Source: Chrysomallon squamiferum
Taxonomy: Eukaryota > Mollusca > Gastropoda > Neomphalida > Peltospiridae
Assembly: GCA_012295275.1 (NCBI GenBank)
Contig: CM022673.1
Span: 17,012,310-17,076,309, forward strand
Length of the DNA stretch: 64,000 nt
Reading direction: 5' to 3'
Every line of letters starts with the position of its first letter. Within the stretch, counting starts at the first letter, position 1. The position numbers were made by a program, and so were the translations under genes. The notes below the pieces were generated by a model, which made no database searches, was not told the DNA's origin, and saw only the letters and a list, made by a program, of their open reading frames with translations. This document shows, piece after piece, positions 25,865 to 35,559 of this stretch.

Positions 25865-28800
25865 TACATGCACTCATAGGCACACACAGATATATGAATA
25901 CTGATGTACACTTTACATTTATAGACATACAGATATTCATGCAAACATATAAAGATGAACATGCACAGTCATATCACATCACAGTTTATTGGAACTTTTG
26001 TATATTTATGACAAAGAAAACAAAGTAACAAAAAGAAAACCCTATTACCCTTCCTTACCTAAAAGAAACTGAAAAAATACCTCCCTACAAAATCCCCAAA
26101 ATCAGCATGTACATATAAAAAAATGTTTTTGTTTTTGGCACACATTGTTTGTCCATCCCAGATAGTCTGAATCTTGTGTTTTTCACATCTTTATCATCAG
26201 TGCAATAACACCATTGTACATAAACCCTACCAGTCTTCTGTACTTTGGGTATTAGATATATGTAAAACTGATACATAGAAACCTTCACTGGTAAATTTGC
26301 TATGCTCTGATTTTAGGGTAGTTGTAGGTCCCTATTCATAAAACCTACCAGATGCTGTTGTACACTGTTAAACAAAACATGACTGATTTGATTTGTTAAG
26401 TTATCCTAGTTAGTTATTCGGCCCAAATATATCTGTTGACCAATATTGTTTATTTTGTAAATAATATGTTGTTAAACACAGCCGGTCCAGATACATCTAT
26501 CAACAGTTATTCATTACCCACTTATTATCTACACTATAAACTCCTATAAACTGTAATACTGACACCTAAAGGTATTTGTTTGAGGTGTCTTTAAAGTATT
26601 CTAACAAATTATTAATTGACCCTGCTCAAATACTATATACATTATAAGTAATATTGACACCTGAATGTATTTTTTTGAGGTGTCATTAAACAAGGTGTTC
26701 ATTCATTTGTAGGTACCCTACACAGTAATTAATAAACACTACCAGAAACGGCTGTCTCCCACTATTCGTCAGTTCCATGTCAAGACCCGGCCTTTTCATC
26801 TCACAAGTGCTTATGGTCTCTTTAGAAGGTACCTCAAGTGCCAGACCAGTGCAGTAAGGCTAGGAAATGGTCCTTTCTTTCTTCTTTTAAAAAAAAAAAA
26901 AAATAAAAATATAAAATAAAAAAAAAAAAAATAAAATCAATATTTCTTTATTTCCAAAAAAAAAAAAATTTAAACTCGACAACTGTTTATATATTTAATA
27001 TGAAATTGTTTGAATTTAGAACAGGGTGAATATTTTTAACACTTCATTTTGATTCATTTATTTTATTCATTAATAAAAATAAATGTGTTGAAGTCATGTG
27101 TATATCATGAAATATGTACGAATGTTTTTTTTCTCTTGCATTAAACTTTTTTAGTAAAACAAAAAAAAATTAAAAATAAATTGTAGAAATAAATTTAGAA
27201 TAATGAAACAAAACTAAAAAGATAATAGAGATAATGAAGTAACATGCATAGATACAATAAGACAAATGACCTTGCAAGTAATTAATTTAGCTAAGTAAAA
27301 TCAGTGCTAAAAACAGAATTAGCAAAAAAAAAAAAAAAAAAAATAATAATAATAAAAAAAAAAAGAAATAAGAAGGTATTTACATTTTAAAATAATGTAA
27401 TATGCAATTGCACATCAGCAGTAATAAAAAAAGAAACAAAGAACCATTTCCAGTGTCTTTCTGCAGACAGAAAGCATGGCACGTTTAGTAAATAATTGTG
27501 TTAGACGTTTGTTTATTGAATGTTGTTTATTAATACCTACTGAATCTTTAGTACAAGACACAGGACACACCAGTCCACAGATACCCCTGTATCCTTCCTC
27601 CTGTAAAACCACACCCACATCCGTAATGGAGCATCAAAGTAAAAATCTGTTTTTGCCATAAGTACTCAGATTTTGTGTTTTCATTGGTAATAATCATTGG
27701 TTTTAACAGTTTTATTATTATTTTTTTTTTATCCTTGTGAACAAGGTCATGTTGCCTGGATTTTGGTGTTCCGTCTAATACAGTTACGGTGTTAAGTGTT
27801 TTGATTTGTGTATGCTACATGTGTAATTTGCAGGTTCCCCATACAGTCATAGATATGAAAACCCAAGGAACAGTTTGGCCCAGCGTGCGATCGTGGCACG
27901 AGAAATTTGAACCATTCTTGATCACAAACTCCTATGGCTTGTTTAGATCGTAAGACAATTTGTTTTTGGCATGCTTGGTGTGTGTGTGCAGATGTAGATT
28001 AGAACACTGCAGAAATAATTAGTAAATGTATTTTCATGTAATAACAGATTGAAGGGCTTTAACAGTAGGAATTTCAGTGCTTTGATAGATTCAGCCCGGA
28101 AATAAAATCATGAAAATAGTTAACACAGATAGTGTGTGGGTATAATTAATAACACTTAGTATTTGGATAAAGTAATGTAAATTAATAATATTTTGCATGA
28201 TGAATAAAATGAATTTACTATGAGTATGTGTGTGTCTGTGTCTATATATAAACCAAGCATTAGTTATAGAAATGATAATTTATAGTTACAAGTATTTAAT
28301 GAAAATATTTTTTTAATTTTATTTTATGTATAGCAAAATAACATTACTAAATTCTTTGCATTTTATTAAGAGTATTTTTAAAATGTAACTTTACTAACAA
28401 GATAATAAAAAAAACTACTTTTACAATTATTTGCACCATATTTATCAAATATTTCTAGCTCTCTAATGCTGCTCACACTTTTTTTTTTTTTTTAATTTAA
28501 TTTAATTTAATTTAATTTAATTTAATTTTTATTTTATTTATTTTTATTTATTTAATTATTTTATTTATTTATTTATTTTATTATTATTTTATATTTTATT
28601 TTTTTGTGACTACAAATTAAAATTTCTAATCCAATTTTGTGTCAGGCTGTGGTGGATTATCTCCCTTACTTATCTGTGGTTGGTGTCTATAGTAATACAT
28701 GCACAAAATGTTTTTAAGCCTCTGTTTATAGTTTTAATGTTTTGTTCTTTAACTTTTCTTTTTTTTATTACTAACATTTTGTATTTTGTTTGTTTGTTTA

Positions 28801-30005
28801 TTCATTTTGAATAATCTTACTGACAGTAACTTGAAAGATGTAAAATAAAGGTAATGAAAAGAAATAATAATAATAATTCCAGGCCTTCTGATTATTGTCT
28901 TTATTTATTTTTTTTATTATTTAACAAAAGTATAATAAATAAATAAATAAATAAATAAATAAAAGTAATAAAAAAATAAAGTAAATTTTTACAACTTGAG
29001 TTTTAAATAATTGTTTGCCTTGACAAATATTAACTTGTTCAATATAAATTATGTTTTTGCTTATACTGTGTTTAATAATAGCTGATTGTTTGTGTGGTCT
29101 GTACTCATGGATCTATTTAAATAAAAATAATTTTAAATATTTAATTAGCATTACATTAAAAACATTTAATTGTTTTATTATTATTATTTCTAACTGACCT
29201 TTCTTTGAAATAATTTTTATTTCTATGTTTATAATTACAAAATCTTTATACTCTTTTAATACACTCAGTTTCTCTGTCTGTCCATTTCTTTATATGCGTA
29301 GCCACCATACAAATGTACCATTATTATTGTAATAATTATTGATTTTATTATCTGTACATGATTATTTTGTAAAGTTATTATTATAAAATAATTAACTTTT
29401 TTATATATCAATTGTTAATTATTATATAGCCTATAGCTTTACATAAGTGTACTGCTCATGTTGTAATAAGCATGAACTATCTGAATTGTTTTAATTATAG
29501 AATGACTGGTGTCGGAGGTCGTCCTGAGGTCATCATTGAAGGCAGCTACCACAGTGACAATGGGTTGGAAGGAGTATGAATTTATCTACAAACCAGGAAA
29601 TGTGTCCAGACGGCTACCAATTCTTAGTGAGTTTCTGTCACCATACAGGATTTCTAGAAATTAAAATGACATGAGTTTAATAATGAAAAAAAAGAAGGGC
29701 GAAATCTTCAGTGTACCAATATATAAATATTTTTGAATTGAAGTGAATGATAAATGTTAATACCAACAGCCTTTTAGTCTGATAATTTAAATATTATTTG
29801 TTTTGTTTTGCTGATTAATATGTTTGTATGATGTTTGTTTCATTAGTAATTTTTGTTTTATCTAATTGATATTTTATTTAAATTTATAATTTATTTGTTT
29901 CATTCTACTTAATTTTTTATTTTCTCATAAATTTATTTATGTATTTCTTTTCTTTTCTTTTCTGTTATTTTTGGTTTATTTCATTCTGCTTTATTTTATT
30001 TTATT

Positions 30006-30080
<75 letters not shown>

Positions 30081-31491
30081 TTGTGTGACAGTTCCACACC
30101 AGCCACGCTTGGACTGGCAGATGTGGTTTGCGGCACTTGGTAATTATCAGCACAATCCATGGTTGCTGAACCTCGTCTACCGGCTTCTCACCAATGAGAA
30201 AGATGTTCTGGAGCTGATAGAGAAAAACCCATTCCCTGACAAACCACCCAAGTACATCCGCGCAACCCTCTACCACTACCACTACACCAACGCTGATCCC
30301 ACTAGTAACAGGTAGTACAGTTAAATACTGAGAACTAGTAAATGTTTGAAAAATAACAGATAAATGTTCAGAAATTAATATATTAAAAATAACAGTGAAA
30401 TATTCAGAAAATAATTAATGTATGTGTGTGTGTATGTATAAATGATGAAGTATGGAGGTTTTTTCTTTTTTTTTAATTAAATGTTTGCTATGTCCAGTTA
30501 GATACTGAACATTTTTTTATTACAATGACAGAAATACTTTTTCAGTTTTTTTGTTAACCTAAGATCAAGTCAAAAATATAGTCACATATTGTGAAGTATT
30601 TCTCTAGCCACCAGTTTATGGGTTGTTTATATTTGTATGTAATCTTATCACATGACTATTGTACTGTATGAGATTTAGAATTGTTAATTATTTTTGTTTT
30701 TCTCGGCAGATACTCAAAGACAAAATGGTGGATACGCAAAAAGAAAGCTGACTACTTACCAGCGTTAGACCTAGAAGAAGAAGGTTTAGGACAATATATT
30801 AAATCTTCACACATGACAAGGGTATGAAACATCTTTTGTTTACTTTTTTGTTTCTGTGGGTTTTGTTATAAACTGAAATTTTTTTATTTTACTTTTACTG
30901 TAATAAGAAATATAACTATAGTGGTAGTAATTGTAGTAGTAATAATAACAATATAAATCATTATTGATAAATGCAAGGTGAGTGATCTCCCTTATTCAGC
31001 AAATGGTTGTTAAATGCAATGTGGATGTTCTCCCTTACTTGGGAGATGATAGATTTGTGGATTATTATTTGATAATAATTGACAAAATAAAAGAACAAAA
31101 AAATTTAATATTTATTATTATTCTGGTCAATTTTAAATTTTCACTTGCTTCATCACAAAAGAGGTGAAAATATTATAAAATATAATTTCTTCTTTTATTA
31201 AATTAAAGAAGACTGTTATTCATTTATTGAAATAAAAATAATGTGTTCAGTAACAAGTTTTTTTATTTCTTAAGATATAATTAAATAAAATAAGATAATA
31301 AAATTTCAAAGTTGTTGCCTTTCTGTCCGTCTGAGTCACTTAAAAAAGTGATCAGTGTTAATTTGTGATTTCAGAGACCAAAAAAGAAAGCAACTACGAT
31401 GATAGGGAAAGCAGTGCAGTGGCTACGGCATCAGATTGGACAGCCTGAGGGTTTCAAGTTTATCATGTCAATCTTTGCCTCGGGGGTCTAG
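4994..31491 (+). CDS. LMF2: Lipase maturation factor (LMF2-like), 16 coding exons plus one alternative exon
   Basis: LMF proteins are multi-spanning ER membrane proteins needed for folding and assembly of dimeric lipases (family knowledge, Pfam LMF1/DUF1222). Coding exons: 4994-5087, 8529-8579, 8992-9194, 10159-10187, 10576-10781, 11634-11659, 12270-12422, 22115-22235, 22612-22752, 23501-23606, 25516-25615, then 26713-26828 or 27834-27949, then 29501-29626, 30092-30311, 30710-30821 and 31375-31491. All junctions are GT-AG and in phase apart from one frame break in the exon at 29501. The eighth exon could also end at 22229 (6 nt shorter, same phase). Family landmarks: [20 protein letters not shown] near the N terminus, [38 protein letters not shown] before [10 protein letters not shown], and [16 protein letters not shown]. 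Exon 1 forms an N-terminal hydrophobic segment; KPGNVSR carries a possible N-glycosylation site. The product is about 639 residues, shorter than vertebrate LMF2 (about 700). It stops inside what would be the last membrane helix (ending [10 protein letters not shown]). LMF1 is less likely because the conserved strings match LMF2 better. Confidence 0.93.
5150..5600. promoter_or_regulatory. CpG-richer patch with YY1-like motifs in LMF intron 1
   Basis: This segment is clearly richer in G, C and CpG than the rest of intron 1. It contains CCGCCATTTTC near 5177 and AACATGGCGGATG near 5567, both close to the YY1 consensus, which is often found just downstream of start sites of broadly expressed genes (established knowledge). 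A third AAATGGCGGAA lies near 5769. A 24-codon open frame begins at 5552 ([12 protein letters not shown]...) but has no known relative. A promoter role is inference. Confidence 0.25.
5600..8528. other. Rest of LMF intron 1
   Basis: AT-rich intron with poly-A and poly-T runs near 8230 and 8320. I see no exon. A minus-strand open frame at 6471-6722 (83 codons) has no family resemblance, no flanking splice signals and ordinary intron composition. Confidence 0.5.
11007..11412. mobile_element. Tc1/mariner-type MITE in LMF intron 5
   Basis: A 406-bp element with terminal inverted repeats. The left end reads CAGTGGTACCATAACTTATG; the right end, read on the opposite strand, is CAGTGATACCTTGACTTATG. 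Of the first 21 positions 18 match. Both ends are flanked by TA (11005-11006 and 11413-11414), the target-site duplication typical of Tc1/mariner elements. Overlapping minus-strand open frames of about 69 codons show no transposase motif, so the copy is non-autonomous. Ends and TA are seen directly; superfamily assignment rests on TSD and end style. Confidence 0.8.
12449..12499. repeat. (CA)n microsatellite just after an LMF splice donor
   Basis: About 25 CA units starting 27 bp downstream of the exon 12270-12422 donor. CA-rich intronic tracts can bind hnRNP L and affect splicing (established in vertebrates); any effect here is inference. Confidence 0.9.
14040..14345. repeat. Degenerate ~23-bp tandem repeat downstream of the ROCO gene
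   Basis: Successive units resemble GTAATTTAGTCATTTGAATA with period about 23 bp, for example GTAATTTAGTTATTTGAATA, ATAATTCAGTCATTTGATTG, GTAATTTAACAATTTAAATA and ATAATTTAGTCATTTACATA. Copies are strongly diverged and some are shortened. It abuts the ROCO stop codon, so part of it should lie in that 3' untranslated region. Confidence 0.6.
14243..14248 (-). terminator. Candidate polyadenylation signal of the ROCO gene
   Basis: AATAAA on the minus strand about 104 nt past the ROCO stop codon. Such hexamers are common by chance in AT-rich DNA, so this is only a candidate. Confidence 0.3.
14352..17998 (-). CDS. ROCO family protein: LRR-Roc-COR GTPase (MFHAS1-like architecture)
   Basis: Two coding exons: 17998-17581 (phase 1 end, TTTACAG|gtaaat) and 17338-14352 (acceptor tttcccag), together 1134 residues. 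Residues 1-115 are basic and rich in Ser, Pro, Lys and Arg ([15 protein letters not shown]). About 13 leucine-rich repeats run from about 118 to 500; the intron falls within the first. The Roc GTPase domain has a P-loop GESQAGKT at 551-558, a G3-like DFGG from Asp599, and a G4-like TQCD at 659-662. Charged heptad-like sequence ([15 protein letters not shown]) follows, then a COR domain from about 760 to the C terminus. No kinase domain is present, so it is not LRRK-type; architecture fits MFHAS1-like ROCO proteins, which act as GTPase scaffolds in signalling (family knowledge). The ATG at 17998 is chosen because a frame TGA lies upstream in the 5' untranslated exon with no earlier in-frame ATG. 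The whole gene sits in LMF intron 7 on the opposite strand. Confidence 0.93.
17999..19150 (-). other. 5' untranslated region of the ROCO gene
   Basis: Sequence 18026-17999 precedes the start codon and begins after a good acceptor (ttcttccag). A matching upstream donor, CAAGAAG|gtaagt, ends an untranslated exon at 19074; its 5' limit is unknown but probably lies between 19100 and 19270. Joining the two keeps an in-frame TGA upstream of the ATG. The intron is 1047 nt and contains nothing else I recognise. Confidence 0.6.
19270..22114. other. Last part of LMF intron 7
   Basis: AT-rich intron with A-rich stretches near 20100 and 21120-21210 and scattered CA-rich sequence at 20560-20670. I see no exon. 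The ROCO promoter should lie at the left end of this stretch but no clear core element is visible. Confidence 0.5.
22292..22330. repeat. (CA)n microsatellite in LMF intron 8
   Basis: About 19 CA units between the exons at 22115 and 22612. Confidence 0.9.
22840..23430. repeat. ~54-bp tandem repeat filling LMF intron 9
   Basis: The phrase GTCAAGATAGATCACTGATA then GTCATTGTTAGATACACTGG then TCACACATT recurs. Starts of GTCAAGAT at 23133, 23187, 23239, 23294 and 23348 give spacings of 54, 52, 55 and 54 bp. Copies to the left (from about 22870) are more diverged; the copy near 23400 is broken. The array ends about 70 bp before the next LMF exon. Confidence 0.9.
23637..25249 (-). mobile_element. 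hAT transposon with 8-bp target-site duplication, in LMF intron 10
   Basis: A 1613-bp element. The left end reads CAGGTGTGGGCAAACTTT; the right end, on the opposite strand, reads CAGGGGCAGGCAAACTCT. Both are directly flanked by CTCTAAAT (23629-23636 and 25250-25257), an exact 8-bp duplication as expected for hAT elements. The minus strand encodes hAT-type transposase fragments in different frames. At 1.6 kb it is shorter than full-length elements of this type (about 3 kb), so it carries an internal deletion and is not autonomous. Insertion is in the intron between the exons at 23501 and 25516, in antisense orientation to LMF. Confidence 0.92.
23886..24764 (-). pseudogene. Broken hAT transposase (GTF2IRD2/ZBED/Charlie-like)
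   Basis: Minus-strand fragments in different frames match parts of hAT transposases of the kind related to GTF2IRD2 and ZBED proteins. The upstream piece contains [20 protein letters not shown] followed by [11 protein letters not shown], resembling the start of the catalytic RNase H-like fold (SLALDESTD...TAQ). The downstream piece contains [18 protein letters not shown] then [18 protein letters not shown], the C-terminal dimerisation region. The middle is missing and the frames do not join, so no functional protein is expected. Confidence 0.85.
25801..25860. repeat. (CA)n microsatellite in LMF intron 11
   Basis: Thirty CA units, with other CA- and ATAC-rich sequence from about 25630 to 25960. 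Confidence 0.95.
26561..26684 (+). repeat. Two copies of a short hairpin upstream of alternative LMF exon 12a
   Basis: GACACCT, a 15-nt loop, and AGGTGTC form a perfect 7-bp inverted repeat at 26561-26589 and again at 26656-26684, 95 bp apart. The loops differ at several positions while both stems are unchanged. The second hairpin ends 28 nt before the exon at 26713. Confidence 0.75.
26713..26828 (+). CDS. LMF2: LMF alternative exon 12a
   Basis: 116 nt, entered in phase 0 and left in phase 2, with acceptor ttgtag and donor AGAAG|gtacct. It encodes [14 protein letters not shown] then [14 protein letters not shown] then [10 protein letters not shown]. It corresponds to the lumenal loop before the conserved SYGLFR-MTG motif of LMF proteins. 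It is a diverged duplicate of exon 12b: identical in length, phase and boundary residues, with about 18 of 38 residues the same. Only one of the two can be used in an open mRNA. Confidence 0.9.
27834..27949 (+). CDS. LMF2: LMF alternative exon 12b
   Basis: 116 nt, phase 0 in and phase 2 out, with acceptor atttgcag and donor AGATC|gtaaga. It encodes [15 protein letters not shown] then [13 protein letters not shown] then [17 protein letters not shown] matches the form found in vertebrate LMF2, so this copy is closer to the ancestral sequence at that point. It joins to the exon at 29501 giving SMTG instead of RMTG. Confidence 0.9.
29501..29626 (+). CDS. LMF2: LMF exon 13 with an apparent one-base insertion
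   Basis: The first part reads [20 protein letters not shown] and the last part reads [18 protein letters not shown], but the two are in different frames. The break is at GACAATGGGTTGG (29557-29569), where one G too many turns the downstream frame into a TGA within four codons. Removing one base from the length (126 to 125) makes both flanking junctions agree in phase. This is either an assembly error, a polymorphism or an inactivating mutation; every other exon of the gene is intact. Confidence 0.85.
30007..30080. repeat. (CTAT)n microsatellite abutting the LMF exon 14 acceptor
   Basis: About 18 CTAT units ending 11 nt before the exon at 30092. The repeat takes the place of the usual pyrimidine tract and branch region for that acceptor. 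Confidence 0.95.
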
Positions 31492-34400
31492 CAGTCAATG
31501 TGTTAAATTTGTACTTTTTTTAGAAGTTGCAGGATTTAAAAATTCTTGTGTGAATTTTTACAGATAATAGGTGCTAATAATAGGTTTTGGGATTTCATTT
31601 GAGTGCAGAATTGATAAAGCTATGTTTGTGTTTGTTAGGAAATGTGATTTCATAATGTGTTTTTTACTATTATCATTAATGTTATTTTTTAAAGCATATC
31701 ACCAAATCTTTCAGTTATTAATTATACAAATAAATATGTTTAATTATTCTAATTTTAATCCATTATTTAGCACTGTTTTTTGTTGCTTTTCATTTTAATG
31801 TTTTATTTTGAATGTTTTTCATTACCAGCTAAATTTGCGTGAGAATGTACTTGTGTATTGCATGGTTTTTACTGCCAACACATTTTATTTGCTACATTGT
31901 TTAATGTATCACTGTTTTTATTTTTGTCCACCCTGCCATTTTGAAAGAGCAATTCATTCACAGGCATAATATAATCTATTACAATTCTACATTTGTGCTT
32001 TTGAGCAATTGATTTTACATTCCCTTTTTACTTTTATTTATTTTTATTTTTTTAAATAACTGTCTGTAGCAAAGTCATGATTGTTTTCATAAAGTCTCAA
32101 GCATTAAATAATGTCATTTCAGTTTGCTACTTTGTTAATGTTCGTTTTTTAAACTGTTTAAATTTTTATTATTTTGCGTTACTTTTTGCATGTTGTTTTC
32201 TCTGTTTACTGTTATGTCTACATATCTGATGTAGTTTTGAGATGTGAGAGCCTGAAGATCTTTTGCAGTAGATCTAGTTTTTCTTTATCTTTTCACTTTA
32301 CAATTTTTCAAATATTTTAGTTTAAATAGATTAGTGAAATCCATTTGTTGTATATGTTTAAATATGTTAGTAGTTCATTATTATTATTATTATTATTTTA
32401 ATCTATGAAAGAACTTCGGGCTATCCATATTTTAGGTTAGTAATAGATTTGTCATTTATCATGTGTCATGTGTATTGTGTGTTTTGCAGAACACACCTTT
32501 GGACACATTCTGTTAAAAGAACTCAATCTGTTTACAAATCTTTTGTTAATGCATTTGAGCCAGGCCAGAGCATCCTGTTTAAGTTCTGACAAAATTATTC
32601 ACATTTACAGATATTGCAATAAATGATGTGTTTGTATAAAGTGAAACTAGCACAAATAGATTCACATTTATAAAACACCTTTGATATCTGCCCTTCATGA
32701 GTTGGGAACTAAACATTTTTAATAAAATATTTCTTAAGTCTTCTTATAAACAATTCTGGATGTAAGTTTATAAGTCTGAGAGCAATCTATATGTAATACC
32801 TTGTTGATAATATTATCATGTATAAAAGTCAATAAAATTGATAACAATAAAGTCTTGGTTTGGCTATAAGAAGTAAGAAAAGGGAATGCCAAGAAGAACA
32901 GATTTTAAGACTTGACATTTATCTGTGTGGTGTAGCACTTGAACAAATGGAGAACCTAAACTCAAAATATTGCTGAATCCATGTTTAAAAATCATATTTA
33001 TTGGTAAAAGTCATTTGAAATTAAATTTTAAGTTGTAGTTAATATTTAAAACACAAAGTGTTAAAAGCTAAGTATGTTTTGTGCAGTTTGATTTTCACTT
33101 AAACATTGTGTCTTCTTCAAATCAGACCAAAGATGATTAGGTAGAGCTGGTTCTGCTTAAAATGTATAGAGAACAGTGGTGGCAAAACATGACACACGTG
33201 TCACTGCTGACCTGCAAGGCCATTTTCAGTACACATGCGACACAGAGTACCTTGGACATTGATTTAATATATTCTCGAATATTTTTGGTCATGTAATTTA
33301 AAAGTTAATAAAAGGGAATTAAAAGTAGTGGGTGAGAACAGAACTTCTTGCTGTACTCCAGTAACATTTATTCCTATTTATATACTATAGAAAAGTGAAT
33401 TCTGGAGCAGGATCTGTGATAACAATATAAATTTAGAAGCGGCACACATCGATGTAAAAATGACTAAGATATAAAACTATATTCATGCCTAGCAACAAAG
33501 TTTTGCCACCACTGATATAGAATTTGTCTTATTTTTATTTTACTTGATCAGTTTGCTTCCATTGTTTGTGAAGAGAGAACCACATTTTATGGAGTGCCTT
33601 TATAATAATGAAATCTCAAAATAAATAAATAAATAAATAAAAACTGGGTTCAAAGACACTGACAGCAATGACTTGTGGATTTAAACATATTTACTTTTAT
33701 TTTATTTTTTCCGATGAAGGCTGTCTTTCACCATTTGTTATCTTTTATTGAAATTATCAGCCAACTAAGCAGATATTTCATAGCTTCATCATATTACTTT
33801 CAGAGTTTTTATAAGAGTTTGGAATGGGAAAAATGTATCAGTGTTTTCTAATACAGTTCTTCCATTTGTAAAGTTGTAAGGTTGATAACTATTTTTACAT
33901 ACTGTTACTTTTCTGCATGTTTGTAGCATAACTCAAATTTTATTGTTTACTGTACTGATTTAATTAAAATGGATTGTATTAATCTTTTTAGAGCTGACAA
34001 AATTGTGTTGTTAGAGAAAAATACTTTGTAAAGAACAAGAATCACTAAAGCTGTATCAATACTCAGTTGTCAACTTGTGCAGAGATGTATCCTGAATTTT
34101 GATTGGCTGTGTCCAGCCAGTGATAAAAGTGATTGTATTTATCTACTTGTCAAGAGATTGAGACTACAAATTACTGGCCCCAAAGTGTATTATACAATTA
34201 ATTACATATTGAAATTTTGTAAATTTTTTAAACTGAATAATGTTACAAAATTACGTTCAGATTACCTTTCAACTGCACATTAAGAGTTTAATTTGAAATT
34301 AGAGCAGTTTTTGGATTTTAATTAGGATGTTTGTTATCTCTGTAATGAGTTTATGTAAGATGATGACAGCAGTGTATAATTAAATGTGTTTTGTGTAGAT

Positions 34401-35000
34401 AATGGTTTTTTAATAAAATGATTAGTGTATGTATTTGAAAAGTTGGTTGTGAATGAGAAGAGGATAATTTTGAAGTGTCTATGTGTTCATGCAAAAAATA
34501 ATTTTCTGTTTATTTTTAACATGAATATATATTTACCAAACAACCTCAGTAGCATGCTATTTTATATCACTTTGTAAACATTAAGACACTTCTGTACCAA
34601 GTTTTTCATTATATTTAATGTTAGAACATAGTTTTATCTGCAAGTATTTTTACAATAGCTTTCAGGGAGTGTTGATTTATTAAGCTTTTGCATGCTAGTC
34701 ATTAACAACACCAAAAATGTATCCACATATTACCATGAGTTTAAGTTTTTAAATCTCTTTGAATAAAATAACAATTATGTTCCACCCACTTCTACACTTT
34801 AATAAATCCACTGAAAGAAAATGATTTAAAATATTTATGGTTGTGTTTACCTTTTAAAAACATTAAAGGAAAACTGAGATAGTATAACCTTCTGTATTGC
34901 TGTTACATGAGAATTATATTTAAAAATAAAAACAAAAAAAAAAAAGTCCTTAATATGAACTAGCGTAGTTGCCATGGTTAATTCCCGAATCTGGCAGTGA
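31492..35000. other. LMF 3' untranslated/downstream region
   Basis: No coding exon seen. The stretch is AT-rich with several possible AATAAA signals (for example near 32836 and 32849), so the true LMF 3' end cannot be fixed from sequence alone. A 341-bp hAT MITE lies at 33174-33514. Confidence 0.5.
33174..33514. mobile_element. Non-autonomous hAT MITE (341 bp)
   Basis: The ends form inverted repeats: CAGTGGTGGCAAAACATG at the left and CAGTGGTGGCAAAACTTT at the right on the opposite strand, identical for 15 bases. Flanks are ATAGAGAA (33166-33173) and ATATAGAA (33515-33522), a target-site duplication of 8 bp with one mismatch. There is no transposase frame. The ends differ from those of the hAT copy at 23637, so it belongs to another hAT family. 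Confidence 0.88.
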
Positions 35001-35014
35001 GATTATAATACATC

Positions 35015-35480
35015 TTAATTGGACACGCCAGTTGTTCCATTACTGGCAGTTTATTGCTCACCTTTATTAATTGGTGTTCCGCCACTTAATTGATGTACTT
35101 TTGTTAAACAGCATTTTGTCCACAATTTGAAAGCACATTCAGTCACACTTTACACACGAAATGTCCCAGAAAACGCTCCACCGCAAGCTGACAAGTAGAA
35201 AGCCGTGTCCCGGTTACACGTAACGTACTCCAATTCCAGCTGAAAGAGCTTGTGCTTGTCTTCTGGTAGTATTTCCTGTCCCCAAATTTTACTGAGATAA
35301 AACATTAATTTCATGTCTCCAAACATTAATTTTCTTGCAGTCTCTATTCCGGCTCACCTCTTCTCTTCACTGCTTATTAAGTTTAATCTCGTTAATCGCC
35401 CCCTCTGTTCTTCACACATCGCGTTATCCCCATGCGTCTAAATTGGCCTTAATTGCTCACGCCAGTTTTTCCGTTTCTGG
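35015..35480. repeat. Diverged direct duplication of a ~32-bp TAATT-containing motif
   Basis: TTAATTGGACACGCCAGTTG at 35015 and TTAATTGCTCACGCCAGTTT at 35449 begin 32-bp copies that match at 27 positions; weaker similarity with a shared CTCACC continues downstream of each. The surroundings (35000-35560) are less AT-rich than neighbouring DNA. A regulatory role is only a guess. Confidence 0.5.
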
Positions 35481-35559
35481 AAGCGGATTATAACAACTCA
35501 CCGCTTTTCTAATCTGGAGATTGCCAATTTTGGGAACATACCATTGCGATTCTGTATTC

